Assembly: GCA_907165135.1 (NCBI GenBank)
Contig: OU015566.1
Coordinates: 746,501-810,500 of the forward strand
Reading direction: 5' to 3'
Length of the DNA stretch: 64,000 nt
Source of the DNA: Oikopleura dioica
Lineage: Eukaryota > Chordata > Appendicularia > Copelata > Oikopleuridae
In this document: positions 31,821 to 43,189 of the stretch, piece after piece
How the letters are laid out: every line of letters begins with the position of its first letter
How positions within the stretch are numbered: position 1 is the stretch's first letter
Made by a program: the position numbers and the translations under genes
Notes under the pieces: model-generated
The model's input: only the letters and a program-made list of their open reading frames with translations
Told to the model about the DNA's origin: nothing
The model's database searches: none

Positions 31821-33183
31821 ATTTTTTTTCTCTTGAAGTTCTCGTTCTTGAGTTCGTGGGTGAAACTCGCTGACTGGCCAAATATTTGAACTTGTTGAAT
31901 TGCCCTTTTCTTCGTTTTTCTTGATATTTCTCGGATTTTAGTTCTGGTGTAGTAAAATTCGTCAGAGCACTATTTTTGTATGTTTGGCCCTAGGCTAAAC
32001 GTAACATTCTCAGACCGGAAATATTTGAGCAACTTAGAATATCGTAAAATGGCGCAGAAATAAGGGTGTCATTCTGTTAACTGCTCAAAAACTCTTGAGA
32101 TGTTGAACTTTAGTTTTCTTAAGCAATTTTTAGGAGTTAACGGAATGACGCCCTTATTTCTGCGGCATTTAACGATATTCTTTCTTGAAGAATTAAGGGT
32201 ATCACTCCGTTATTTCCGAGAAAATCGCAAAGTTCAATCTCTAAACAATATTTTGGAGTTAACGGAATGACACCCTTATTTTTTTAACTCATAGAATTAA
32301 TTATTTTTTTTACCTTTTGTTCTTTTTACAAATTTTAATCTAGGTCAGATTTGAACTACTCTTTTTCTTAAAAAGCAAATATAATTTTTCTCTTTGAAAA
32401 CAATTGTCAATTCAGAAGTCAAGTTTTTTCGTTTGGCGGAAAATTCACAGACACATCAGCATTGAGACATAGGTCTCAAAGTAAAAAATGCGGAAATTGA
32501 TTGATTTTTACAACCTGGGTGGATGAAAAGGAAGATTATATATTTTGTAATATCAAAATTGGGCAGGATTTAAAATAAAGCTTACGTAATAAAATTGATT
32601 GTGGGAGGATTAGCCGGTGGAATTTTATCGACGGCGAAAAATTAATATTAGGCCGGTTTTGAGAAATAATTAGTTTTAAAGATTTTTTAAAAGAAAAAGA
32701 AAAAAAATATTTAAATTAAAATTTATTAAAAGCCTTTTATTATTTTTTCACGAAAATATTTCATCAAAAAACATTTCAAAATGAAGAGAAAAAGCCCCAA
32801 AAAGTCAGACAACCAAAAATAACTCGAGATCTCAAGACTCAATTCTTACCTTTTTCCCAGACTTTGCGACAAAGTAAAAAGCGACAGTTTAAAATCTTTT
32901 CTCAATAAAGCGATCAGAAAACGTAAATGAAAAATGTCTCAATGTATAAAACTTTGCCACCCCCATTTCATAATCGCGCGGCGAAATCGTAAATCCAATG
33001 AATTAATAATCGACCCATTTTCATTATTTCAATACCTGGCGGTTTTGGCTTGTCTCCGAAAAGTCGACCAGCTCATCACTTTCTTTCCTCGATGTTTTTA
33101 GAGGCCCCCAACCGGCGCTCGTCCCTCATTATTAACCTTCGACAAGCAAATATTCACACACTTCCAGGCTTTTTCGACAAGAG
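31821..33183. other. Gene-free stretch with three alternating AATAAGGGTGTC motifs
   Basis: At 32050-32290 four copies of a ~24-bp motif alternate in orientation (GAAATAAGGGTGTCATT at 32057; GAATGACGCCCTTATTTC near 32145; TTAAGGGTATCACTCCGTTA near 32195; GAATGACACCCTTATTTT near 32265). The rest (32300-33050) is AT-rich with no supported gene. Confidence 0.55.
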
Positions 33184-33388
33184 ATGCGGCGGCTTTTTCT
33201 TCTGTTTTTCGTGTTTTCTAGAGCTGGTACGATCGTTTTCAAGTAGAATTTTTTTTTTCTCATTTTTTTTAGAAATTTGCGAGAATTATGACTCGTACAA
33301 AGGAAGAACCCAGCTGACAAAGATCATGAGCGAAGTTTCTCGGACCAAGGCGTACCAAGGTCTTATTAACGAAAAGAAAAAAAAATGA
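33184..33388 (+). CDS. Small secreted protein, 52 aa
   Basis: Two exons (33184-33226 and 33273-33388; 159 nt) join in frame. MRRLFLLFFVFSRA is a short signal-peptide-like start; the mature part is basic (YDSYKGRTQLTKIMSEVSRT) and ends in a lysine run. Its stop overlaps the start of the next gene as ATGA (33385-33388), suggesting a shared transcript. No family recognised. Confidence 0.55.
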
Positions 33389-34092
33389 AAATTTTTAAGG
33401 TTCACGTTGCTGGCCTCGTTTTTCGAATTTTGTCTGCGAGACCCCTTCTTCGCAATTCAACTCGGCGGGGGACGAGGTATGAGCTTTATAAAGACATGCG
33501 AAAAATGATTTTAAAGTTGTCGCGAAAAAATTGCAGAATGACGATTTCGAGCCATCAAAACTACCTTGGAGAATATCTCGAGACGAGTGGCCCGCTCAAG
33601 GAGTGTTTTCTCGAGGCATCCATAAGGACTTATGTTCCAGCTGATAAGAAGTTAGCGATAAGAAGAGCAACATCCTCATAACTTGATTTTAGGAAGAAGA
33701 AGAGAAAGATCATCGAAGAATTCAACCACTTTTGCGAAATCATCGTCAACGCCCCTGGCAGCATCTTTTCAGGCTTTTTAATTCTTCAAATTTTAGCGCA
33801 TAACTCAATTTACAGATTGCGATGATATTTCAACCCAACAAAGTGAAAAACGATCAAGTTGCTTCAGGAAAAAAATCGAGAACCTCTCGACTTCCAGCGA
33901 ATCGCAAAATGAAATCATAGAAGACCTACTCGACCGCCTCGATTTACTCGGTAAAATTATTAAAATTTTTTTCTCTTCAAAATGAAAAAAATATTTTCAG
34001 GGTCTGAATTTGAATCCCTCCATGAAAGCTTCTACACCCGCCTTGAAAAACTAGAAACAGAAAAGAAAAATCTTTTGATTTCCTGTCAATAA
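33385..34092 (+). CDS. Unknown 190-aa protein with C-terminal coiled coil
   Basis: Four exons (33385-33650, 33693-33772, 33816-33950, 34001-34092; 573 nt) close in frame. The second intron (33773-33815) is GC-AG. The N-terminus is basic and weakly hydrophobic (MKIFKVHVAGLVFRILSA), possibly a signal sequence. The middle is rich in Lys/Glu, and the end (SEFESLHESFYTRLEKLETE) is helical. It resembles the gene upstream in a short stretch (YELYKDMRKMILKLSR versus YDSYKGRTQLTKIMSEVSR), so the two may be old duplicates. AATAAA overlaps the stop region. Confidence 0.6.
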
Positions 34093-34191
34093 AGCCCCTA
34101 AAAACTGGCAAACTAAAAATTTTCTCTAGAAACTCTTTTTTGTTTTTCAAATTTTGAAGGCCAAAGCGTCATTTAAAAAAAAGACTTCAAA

Positions 34192-34573
34192 ATGCGCGGA
34201 CGACTTCGCAGCAAGAAGATTTTTTCCCCTCTCAAGCTGATTTTATTTCTCGTGTAAGTTGAAAATGATCGAAAAAATAAATTCAGAAAAAAAATTTTTT
34301 AGTGTATTTTCATTTCTCTCGAATCTCTTCCCTTCCGAACTGATCAACCCCTCCTACGAGCGTCGGACTTTCAAGACCTTTACCTGGCTGAGTGTCAAAA
34401 ACTCAAGAAAAGGAATTTTCGATCAAGCCAGAGAGTACGTCGTGGAAAGCGTTGGCACTGATGTCTTCTACGTTCTCTTCAATCTTGGCCGTCTCATCTT
34501 AGGAAAAAGGGCTAGAGCGCATTCTAGCATTTTTCAGGAAGAAAATTCTAGCCCGGAAAAGCCATGGTTTTAA
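34192..34573 (+). CDS. Unknown small protein, 110 aa
   Basis: Exons 34192-34253 and 34303-34573 (333 nt). The start (MRGRLRSKKIFSPLKLILFL) is basic then hydrophobic, followed by FSFLSNLFPSELINPSYE and a helix ending at LFNLGRLILGKR. The last ~20 residues overlap the start of the next gene (ATG 34564). Alternatively this and the next gene are one protein joined by a non-canonical intron from about 34492 to about 34548. Confidence 0.5.
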
Positions 34574-35683
34574 AAGACTACATCGCGGACCAAATTCCAT
34601 ATTTGAAGACAAAAACGGTTGGTCAGAAACTCGTCAAGACAATGCAAATGCAACTCAATGAAGAATCTTCCGATGAAGATGGTGAGTAACCGTTGTCGTC
34701 TTCGGTCATTTATTCTTCAGTTTCCGGCCGGAGAATAACAGAGGTAGAATTCGCCAAGCAGAAGAAGGCTCTTGGAGCAACAGGAGCAGCTGCGGCGACA
34801 GGAGCTTCAGCAGTCGCCGTCAATTTGGTTGGATTTGTCAAGAACATCATCAGCGTAGGAATTTGTTTAATTGAAAACTTGTTAAAAAGAAAATTCTAGA
34901 CGACAAAGATGATGGCGAAGTTCATCTACTACATCCTCCGAATGGTTCTCATGGCTGTCTTCATGGTCCTCAATCTCCCTCGACAAATTCTTCTCGGAAC
35001 GCTGACCGGCCTGAGCGCGGCTGGAGTTATTCCCGAAGAATCGAACTTCCACCGCATTGTGCGAAATACGACTTTCAAGGAGATCTTTGTCGATGGCGTT
35101 GCTGAAATGTTCCATGTCTCCGACTCGTAGGTTTATTCAGTTTTGCTGTTTTCTAGAAAGAGTTCTAGTGATTTGACGTCGGAAGATTTGATGGTCATTG
35201 GAGCACGTGACTCGCAAATTGGACTGAACGATTGGGACTCGTCGGATTCCGAGGATCATAAATGCGCTGATGGAACATGTCAAGTCTGCGAACAAACGTT
35301 AGCTACAGTAACTCGATGTATGAAAACAAAATTTTTAATTCAGGAGACCAAGAAGTATTGTTCAATCAGGTGACTCATCGACAGTTTTGAATAAAAATCT
35401 AGGAAAGCTTCAAAATATAAACACACAACATCAAAACCGAGTTTTCGGAAAAACTCACTTTTCTGAAGCTTCAAAAGGCCCCTCCGCGGGATTCAAACGA
35501 ATTTCCCCGAAACGAAATTCCCGCGCCTCTTCCCGCGCTTCTCCGACCGCTCAAGCTCGGCGAGAAACCGTGGTTAGTCCTCGATCCGTCGCTGGAACTT
35601 CCTTTGTCACTGCACGAGACATGACCGAGGATCAAGAAATGAATGATCTGCTCGAGTGGGCGCATCAGCACTTCAAGCAATAA
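34564..35683 (+). CDS. Unknown 308-aa membrane-associated protein
   Basis: Six exons (34564-34681, 34721-34854, 34900-35126, 35157-35297, 35344-35369, 35403-35683; 927 nt) close in frame; one intron is only 30 bp. An acidic N-terminal region is followed by an Ala/Gly helix (GATGAAAATGASAVAVNLVG) and a hydrophobic stretch (FIYYILRMVLMAVFMVLNLP), then an amphipathic region. A CADGTCQVCEQT cysteine cluster and a Ser/Arg-rich tail (SRASSRASPTAQARRE) end the protein. Last gene of an operon-like run (33184-35683). Confidence 0.65.
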
Positions 35684-35810
35684 TTCGAAGATTCGACTTT
35701 ATTGAAGAATTATTTAAAATAAGGAGCCACTGAACTGCCTAGTCATGTGTTAATCGAATCTGATTTTTTGTAATAAAACTTTTTATTTAAAAAAATTCTC
35801 ACTTTATTTT

Positions 35811-36795
35811 TCAGTTCAAGAAATGCCGCCATTTTGAATGCCTTTTGTACCAGCGCAATATATTTCGAGTTGTAAAATAATAACTCGTTGTTGGCTGGAA
35901 ATATGGCGTTGAGGTTGTCCAGGTTGTGCTTTCTTGGGAAGTGGTTTCGGCCTCCGTTGTCGTTGGCGCCGGTTTGGAGGGCGATGTTGAAAATGATTCG
36001 GTGCTGGTTGGATGAATTTCTTTCGTTAGAATTTTCTTTGGAGCGGATCTTGTCCAAAACGTTGTTGTCGTTTGCTGACTTGGAGAGTCTGTTGTGGTGT
36101 TTTCTGTTTCTGGCTGCGTTCTTGTTTGAAATTCTGTTGTCGCCATTATTTTTGTCGTTATTGTTGTCTTCATATCGTTTGTTGTCGAAGCCGAAGGATT
36201 TTGGATCGATTTTGTTGTGGTGGCTTCTGTCGTTGTTGCCGAAGAAGTGAGACCTTCTGTAGTCGACTTTTCTCTACAATTGCACAGAAGAGTCTCTTCA
36301 ATCCAGGGCATTCCTCCGTTCAGTTTCATAAAAATCTTTCCTGCATTCTCATACTCGTCTGCTAGACAGACTCGTAGAGCAGTTTGCAATTCCGATTGGT
36401 CCAAAATGTACCCATTCTTGATTCCACCCTTGACTCCCAGCGGCTCAAGATTTCCGGAAAGATACAGCTCTAGAAACCAGTTACTGTCGATTCCCCAGCC
36501 ATCTTAATTATGATGTTTTTGGGGAAAACAAATGGAATTGCTTACTTGGGAATTTGATGTCAATCACGTGATCTCCGTCGAGCAAATGATCCGAAAACTG
36601 AGCGAAATTGCTAACAGCAGTGCAAAATCGACTCTTGCAGAATCCACACTTCACATCGGTCAAATCGTCGAACCAAGTCGTTGTTTCAAAAGTGGTCGTT
36701 GGCTCGGCAGTTGTCGTCGTCGATGTAGTTGTGGTGGTGGTGGTTTTTGAAGTTGAAGTTGTGGTTGACGAGAGAGTTGATGTCTCATTACCCAT
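35811..36795 (-). CDS. Thr-rich mucin-like protein, 313 aa (start uncertain)
   Basis: Two exons (36795-36546 and 36502-35811; 942 nt) join in frame. Two long Ser/Thr runs (TSTLSSTTTSTSKTTTTTTT; TTTEATTTKS...TTTTF) suggest dense O-glycosylation. Between them lies a cysteine-containing globular part (DVKCGFCKSRFC, WFLELYLSGNLEPLGV, ADEYENAGKIFMKLNGGMPW, LLCNC). No signal peptide is seen at this ATG, so an upstream exon is likely; a candidate run of small exons lies at 36900-37080 on the same strand. AATAAA follows. Probably extracellular matrix or secreted. Confidence 0.55.
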
Positions 36796-37314
36796 TTTCG
36801 AGAAGCGATAAGAAGACCAAAAAGACCGCGGTTGAAAACTCGGTTCTTTTCAAATTTTCGCAAATTTATTCTAAATTTAAATTCGGGTGTTTTGAAAATT
36901 TCCTGCTCGCTTACTGCTCACTTCGCGATTTTTACCAAAACCATATGTTTTCGAACCCCAAATGCTATTTGTTCCAGGTCGCGCTCGCTGAGCCTCAATT
37001 CTTGGGTGGAAACGATTCTCTAAAAACAATATCTCTCTTATAAAAAAGAAGATTGGCTTACTTCCCCATAACATTTTTGCTTCGATTGATAATTTTTGAC
37101 TGAAATGAGCGTACAAAAAAGACGGATAAGTCTTTTTAAGTTTTATATTTGTTTTGGTTTAACTGACGCGATGTCACTTTGTAAATCATAAGATAATTAA
37201 ATGGTTATTTTCATCATAAATATGCCCTACTTTTTACCACGTTACATTTTTTTAGACTTTTTCGAGACTTGACTAAGAAAAGATGACTTCTGAAAATAAT
37301 ATTTTTGCTTTCTT

Positions 37315-38887
37315 TCAGACAAAGATAACTTTATTATTTATAAGCTTCAAAAATGTTGTATTGCTGGCGCTGAAATCTTCCGGACACGATTCTTTCGCAA
37401 ATTCGTACATGCTAAAATTTTTTTTCCAACAAAATATTTCGCCGAGACCTACCTGTTTTCGTCCCGATCATAAAATGAATGGAAAAAATTGGCAAAAGCG
37501 TGATCTTTGCCGTTATTTCCGTCGGTTAAATCTGCTTTACTCCAGTCAAAGCTGGTGTAGAAATCCGGTAGATCCTTGAAGCCAATGAAGAGAGTAAGTA
37601 TGTCTCCGAAGCAATCAGGAACATAAATTTGCGTTGGCGTTTCTTCTAGAGCACTGAGCCATGTTTCTTGAGGATCGTAGCTAAATTTTTTTGCTGATCA
37701 TTTCTGATTCCTGTTTTTCAAACCAGCACTTGGCAGTTGGAACATTTTTCTTCCCAATCGAGAATCCTTTGAGTTTTGTCTCGAAAATCTGTGTAACGTC
37801 GTCGGAAAGATTTAAAAATACTTTGTCAAGGGCGATTTCGAAGAAGCTTGAAACATTTTTCGTACGAAATGTCATTTTTTGTTCTGAAAATTTGCGAAGT
37901 TTTATTTTTTCAATACCAAACCTTTTGAAATATCATTGTTTGTACGGATAAAAGAGCTGTTAATCGGCGAGTATGAGTGGTCTTTATTTGGTTATTTAAG
38001 GACCCCCGTCAACAATTTTCGAAAAATCTTTTTTCGGAATTTCAAAATTTTGACCCCGGAAATAGATTCTACAGCTCAAAAAACGATTTTATGGCTTTAT
38101 TTTTTGGGGGTCTATCTCGTCTCTAACACCCTCAAAATCGTGTTTGAAAATTGGACTTTTAGCCGAAAATTGGCGAAAAAGTCCATATTTCGGTAAAATT
38201 TTAGATTTTTATTGGTCTAAAATTGCTCCGGACAAGTTTTCTTACTCTATTAAGCTTCCAGGGACACTAAGAAGCCGAAATATGGCTGTTTTGAAATTTT
38301 CGATTTTTTTGGAAAAATAGTTGACGGGGGTGGGTCCTTAATGATTGTAGTCGGAAATAAAGATAAGAATAAGGATATTTCTATGTTTTAATAACCCTCC
38401 CTTCATTCACCAAAAAGACACAGCCAAGATTGATGCCGACGCCAATTATGCCTTAAAATTTTTTTTTTGACAAACAATCGTTAAACTGATCAGCTTAATA
38501 TATTTTGTCGAGAAGAAACGGCCAGCGCGGCCAAAAAGCCGGAGCAATTAATTTCATTACTTAACGAACCCAGACTATAAAAACTATAAAACAGATGTTC
38601 CCAAAGTTAAGGTGAGCATCAAAGCGCCCTTTTGCTAAGGTCAGTTGAGGCTATTGGCTTACATTCGCCGGGATCTCCATCGAATTCCTTCTCATCAAAA
38701 GTAAATTTTCTCCGGACTTCTGAGTCTTCAGCATCAAATTTGAGATTTGTCAAATATTCTTGGCAAAGGTCTCTTGTTCTTATTCTTCAATAAAGTTTAA
38801 TTTAAAAGGACCCTTCCCGAGAATGGCGGCATGGTAAAAGACGAGCAAAAAGTAGGAAACAAATACAATAAGAGCTCCGTAAACCAT
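37315..38887 (-). CDS. Unknown type II membrane protein, paralogue A
   Basis: Starts MVYGALIVFVSYFLLVFYH (signal anchor; first exon 38887-38812). Recognisable downstream blocks: FTFDEKEFDGDPGEC, IIGVGINLGCVFLVNE, DHSYSPINSSF, then YDPQETWL, TQIYVPDCFGDILTLFIGFK, FYTSFDWSKAD, ending FAKESCPEDFSASNTTFLKL. Each has a counterpart in paralogue B (39068-40570), in the same exon order. The intron after VNEGR holds a TTAA element (38000-38337) so close to the 3' splice site that the B-type acceptor is missing; a weaker AATAAAG acceptor would shift phase. The gene may be impaired. Function unknown. Confidence 0.55.
38000..38337. mobile_element. 338-bp TTAA MITE (copy 2)
   Basis: TTAA at 37996-37999 and 38338-38341; TIRs GGACCCCCGTCAAC and mirror TTGACGGGGGTGGGTCC. 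Inserted in an intron of paralogue A immediately beside the following exon. Same family as 28825-29156. Confidence 0.75.
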
Positions 38888-39067
38888 GTCTCGATTTGGA
38901 AAGCACGTACTGAAGGTAAGTCTTTTGGTCAACGGACTGATATACATTTCTTAAAATAGAAGGAAAGAAACAAAAGAAGGTGTTCCATTTTTAGAATTTG
39001 CAATAGAAAAGAAAGCCACGTCTTCAATTTGAAAAGAAAAGATAGATAAAAGTCAAGAGTCTTGATT

Positions 39068-40570
39068 TCAGACGTAAATCAGGTTACGAACGAGTTTCAG
39101 AAAAGTCTTATTCTGTGCGCTGTAATATTCCGGACAGGATTCATCTGCGAACTTATTTAGGCTGAATTTCATTATGAAAATAACTGTCAAAGAGGTAGTA
39201 GGGTTTATCATTCGAGCTGCGCCTAAGCCGAATCCTAACCAAGCCCCCCCGGGACCCCCCCTAAGGCCTAAGTAAACCAGAGGGCTTCGCCCCCCCCCGG
39301 ACCCCACTTAACATTTCCCAGTCCCTAAACTTAACCCCTAGCCCAGATTCTTGAGATATTTAATGGCTCAAATGATAGGCTCGAATGATAGCCCCTCTCT
39401 ACGGTAAAAGAGTCGTACCCGTTTTCTTCTCGAGCAGACAATAAATGAAAGAAGTTCACAAAAGCTTGATCTTTATCGGTAGGTCCATCGAAAACTGCTT
39501 TTTCCCAATCATAGCTCGTGTAGAAATCTGGCGGATCCGTGAAGTCGATATAGAGTGTAAGAATATCGCCGAAGCAATCAGGAATATAAATTTTTGTCAT
39601 TTCCTCTTCCAAAAAACTGCGCTTTATTTCTTCAGGATCATAGCTGAATTTTTATATTGTCTTCGACGAATATTATTTTACAGACCAGCATCTTGCAGCA
39701 GAAGTATTCTTCTTTTCAATCGAGAATCCTTTGAGTTTTGTGTCATAAATTTGAGGAATATCGCCAGAATGGTTCAAAAATGCTATGTCGAGGGCGATAT
39801 TGAAGAAGTTCGAAACGTAATCTGCACGATGGGTCAGGTTTTGCTCTGAAAATAATCTTCTATGTGACATAGACTATGTCACATACAGATTGTGTTTGAT
39901 GTCTAACCTTTGAGAATATCTTCATCTGCCTGGAAGAACGATCCGTCGATTGGCAAGTAAGAATTGTCTTTATAAGGCTGTGAGAATTCGGTCGCTTATC
40001 TGCTAAAAATTTCTAATGAGGGTGTCGTCATTTTATTCTGAAAGGGAATTGTTTCTGATCTTAACATAAACAACCTTTTCTTCATTCACCAAAAATACAC
40101 AACCAAGATTTATGCCCACTCCAATAATGCCCTAATCTGAGGGTATAGATATTGAAAGCAACTCTCAAATCATTTCAGCCGGAAAATGCTCGTCATAAAA
40201 ATATCGTCTCTTGAAAGCGGGAGCAATAAATTTTATTGCTACCCAGCTTTTCAAAGGCATTAAATGAGCATTCTCAAGGTCAACCTAAGCATCAAAGCGC
40301 CTCTCGAGTCAAGAGTTTGCTTAGGTCAGTTAAGGTCGTTGACTTACATTCGCCCGGATCAGCATCAAATTCTTTCTCGCCAAAAGTGAATTTCATCCTT
40401 GTTTCCGAATCATGATCGTCCCTCAACGATGACAAATACTCTTGCTTAGGATCTCTTACAACACTCTAACAGTCAAAATATAATGAGAAGAGACCCTCTT
40501 CAAAAATAACCGAATGATAGTAAAGGAGGAAAAAATAGGTAAAAAATACAACAAGAGCTCCGTAAACCAT
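39068..40570 (-). CDS. Unknown type II membrane protein, paralogue B
   Basis: Begins MVYGALVVFFTYFFLLYYH (signal anchor), then exon SVVRDPKQEYLSSLRDD, MKFTFGEKEFDADPGEC, GVGINLGCVFLVNEEK, PYKDNSYLPIDGSFFQADED, an exon from 39852 (NLTHRADYVSNFFNIALDIA, KGFSIEKKNT), then YDPEEIKRSFLEEEMTKIYI, PDCFGDILTLYIDFTDPPDF, and a last exon ending at 39068 (FADESCPEYYSAQNKTFLKL). Most joints are canonical; the acceptor before GCIIGVG is one base off. The 3' intron (~39170-39420) is GC-rich. Cysteines are conserved with paralogue A. No family recognised. Confidence 0.6.
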
Positions 40571-40791
40571 AATCTCGATTCGGAAAGTGACCACTTTTTA
40601 AAAAGCCTTACAATTTAAGGCCTATTATTAAAATTCTATAATTAGAAATATAAGAAATATAGCAGGGTTTCTATTAAAGGGACCGCAACCTAAGCGATAA
40701 ATTATCTACGACAAAAAACATTCCAAAAATATCGAACTCAATAACTAAATAACAAATAAAGCATAAAAAACATAAAAAAGCTGATGAGACG

Positions 40792-42726
40792 ATGGAGCAA
40801 GTTCTGACGGCAACGCCTCATAAAAACCATATAAAGGAAACCCATCAACGTTGTGTTTCTCAGTCTGAGTTTTGCTTCGAAAAAGGTAAAAGACAGATTA
40901 TCTATCATAGATATCTTACAAAAGAGATTTTATTGAAAAGTCTAGATTTTGAAGAAGCCAAAATGGATCGCATCCTTGCGCTGAATGAGAGCTTGGTCAG
41001 TTTGCTGAAAACCCTTGGTGTGAATGGAAAAGAGATTGTTGTGACTGATGATGGCAGTATTCATGAACCAGAAAAACTAGAAACAGAGACACTTGAACCA
41101 AAAAACGATCCAACACCAGCAACTAAACCTTCAGAAGAAAATGAGTCAACAACGGAGACGTCAACCAAAATTTCTGCTGAAAATCAGCCTACGACCGAAA
41201 ACGCTCCCGAGACTGAGCCATCGACCGATATTGCTCCTGGGACCGAAGAATCGACCGAAGCGGAGCCTTCGACCGAAACTGCTCCTATGACCGAAGCATC
41301 GACCGAAGCGGAGCCATCGACCGAAGCTTCTCTCGAGACTAAGCCTGCGCCCGAAACTGCTCCAGAGTCAGAGCCATCGACCGAAACTGCTCCTATGACC
41401 GAAGCATCAACCGAAGCGGAGCCTTCGACCGAAGCTGCTCCTAAGGCAGAGCCTCCGACCGACACTGCTCAAGAGACTGAGCCTGCGACGGAGACTGCTC
41501 CAGAATCAGAGCAATCGACCGAAGGTCAGCCATCGACCGAAACTGCTTCTGAGACTCAGCCTGCGACCGAGACTGCTCCGGAGTCAAAGCCATCGACCGA
41601 AGCTCAGCCTTCCATCGAAATTGCTCCTGAGACCGAAGCATCGACTGAAGCGGACCCTTCGACCGAATCTCCTCCTGAAACTGAGCCATCGACCGAAGCG
41701 GAGCCATCGACCGAAACTGCTTCTGAGACTGAGCCTGCGACCGAGACTGCTCCAGAATCAGAGCCACTGATCGAAACGGAGCCTTGGACCGAAACTGCTC
41801 CAGAAACTGAGCCTTCAACCGAAACGGCTCAAGAAACTAAGCCATCGACCGAAGCCGCTCCAGAAACTGAGCCTTCGATCGAAACTGAGCCTTCGACCGA
41901 AGCTGCTGAGGAAACTGAGCCTTCGACCGACGCTACTCCAGTGACTGAGCCATCGACGGAAGCTGCTCCAGAAACTGAGCCTACGATCGAAGCTGCTCCA
42001 GAAATTAAGACCTCGACCGAAATTGAGCCTTTGACCGAAGCCACTCCGGAAACTGAGCCTTCGACCGACACTACTCCAGTGACTGAGCCATCGACCGAAA
42101 CTTCTCCCGAAATTGAGCCTACGACCGAAGATGCTCCAGTGACTGAGCCATCGACGGAAGCCGCTCCAGAAACTGAGCCCTCGACCGAAATCAAGCCTTC
42201 GACCGAAACTGTGCCTTCTATCGAAACTGTGCCTTCTACCGGAGCCGCTCCGGAGACTGAGCCATCGACCAAAACTGAGCTTTTAACCGAAGCCGCTCCA
42301 GTGACTGAGCCTTCGACCGAGGCACAGCCGTCGACGGAAAGCCAGTCATCGACCGCAACTGCTTCAGAGACTGAGCCACCGACTGAAACCGATCCAGAGA
42401 CTAAGCCATCGAACGAAACTGCTCCAGAGATTGAGCAATCGACCGAAACTCAGCCTTCGACAGAGACAACTCAAAAGACTCAGCCGTCGACCGAAAAAGC
42501 GCCAGAAACTCAGACATCAATAGATGCGGCTCAAGAAGCTCAACCGACTGTTGTTACTTCTCAATCAACTTCGAGTGATCCTGTCATTTCATCGGCTGAA
42601 CCTTCAACGGAATCACCTGCGACATCAACAGATTCATCTCAAGATCCTGCTTCACCATTGCAGCCTGTGTCTGTTCAAGATCCTATTTCTCAGACTCAAA
42701 GTGAAAATTCATCCAAAAAACAGTAA
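40792..42726 (+). CDS. Long Thr/Glu/Pro/Ser-repeat protein, 644 aa
   Basis: One open frame. The first ~100 residues are ordinary (FEEAKMDRILALNESLVSLL, a helical segment). The remaining ~500 are degenerate repeats of the form PSTEAAPETE, PSTETAPMTE, PATETAPESE, then a Ser/Thr/Gln tail. The composition suggests a disordered, acidic, possibly O-glycosylated polymer. At DNA level the unit is ~15-30 bp (GAGCCTTCGACCGAA). A 60-bp in-frame GT-AG intron (40886-40945) is possible, so the protein may be 20 residues shorter. No signal peptide at the first ATG. AATAAA at about 42748. Confidence 0.7.
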   Translation: MEQVLTATPHKNHIKETHQRCVSQSEFCFEKGKRQIIYHRYLTKEILLKSLDFEEAKMDRILALNESLVSLLKTLGVNGKEIVVTDDGSIHEPEKLETETLEPKNDPTPATKPSEENESTTETSTKISAENQPTTENAPETEPSTDIAPGTEESTEAEPSTETAPMTEASTEAEPSTEASLETKPAPETAPESEPSTETAPMTEASTEAEPSTEAAPKAEPPTDTAQETEPATETAPESEQSTEGQPSTETASETQPATETAPESKPSTEAQPSIEIAPETEASTEADPSTESPPETEPSTEAEPSTETASETEPATETAPESEPLIETEPWTETAPETEPSTETAQETKPSTEAAPETEPSIETEPSTEAAEETEPSTDATPVTEPSTEAAPETEPTIEAAPEIKTSTEIEPLTEATPETEPSTDTTPVTEPSTETSPEIEPTTEDAPVTEPSTEAAPETEPSTEIKPSTETVPSIETVPSTGAAPETEPSTKTELLTEAAPVTEPSTEAQPSTESQSSTATASETEPPTETDPETKPSNETAPEIEQSTETQPSTETTQKTQPSTEKAPETQTSIDAAQEAQPTVVTSQSTSSDPVISSAEPSTESPATSTDSSQDPASPLQPVSVQDPISQTQSENSSKKQ

Positions 42727-42973
42727 TTCTCTTGTTATTGGAAAATAAAATAAATATTGCTTTGACGTAACTTATATTTATTCGAAAAGTTATCCTTGAA
42801 AGGCAAATATTTCAGAGTCGTTTCTTACATCGTTCGATCTTAAATAAATTTTCAATCTGGATAGTTTGTGATAAGGATTTTTACCTGACTTGTTCTTCAT
42901 CGACTTCTTATGAAAGAGCTCTTTCGATGCCTAGCTATCTTTTATCGCGAAGAATTAATTCTATTTTATAAGA

Positions 42974-43137
42974 TTAATCTTGAAAATACAAGAGCGCCGA
43001 TCCTTTTGAGAGCAAAATTCCCTTGAGAACAAGATAAACCACCGCAAAAATCGCCAGCGAAGTAACTCCGAGAATCACTTGAATCATCAGCCTCATTTGC
43101 GCCTTGTGCTTTGCATTTTCCTGGCACTTCTTTACTT
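42974..43137 (-). CDS. C-terminal exon of a tail-anchored-like protein
   Basis: From an acceptor at about 43138 the frame reads VKKCQENAKHKAQMRLMIQ, then a hydrophobic helix (VILGVTSLAIFAVVYLVLKG) and a short tail ending at 42974. The upstream exon is not securely found; a tiny exon near 43160-43175 is possible. The 5' side runs into a GC-rich repeated segment (43190-43390). Likely a single-pass membrane protein with a cytoplasmic N-terminus. Confidence 0.4.
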
Positions 43138-43189
43138 CTGAATTTTGAGTTTTACAACATCAGATTTCTCTGAAAAAATAAACCGGATG

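Noticed and set aside
35888-36811. Plus-strand frames (Val/Leu/Cys-rich) across 35.9-36.8 kb
   Set aside because: They are the reverse complement of the Thr-rich mucin-like exons.
41184-42272. Long antisense open frames (VSVDGSVSGA-type repeats) opposite the Thr/Glu/Pro/Ser-repeat gene
   Set aside because: They are mirror frames of a stop-poor tandem repeat with no start or splice logic.
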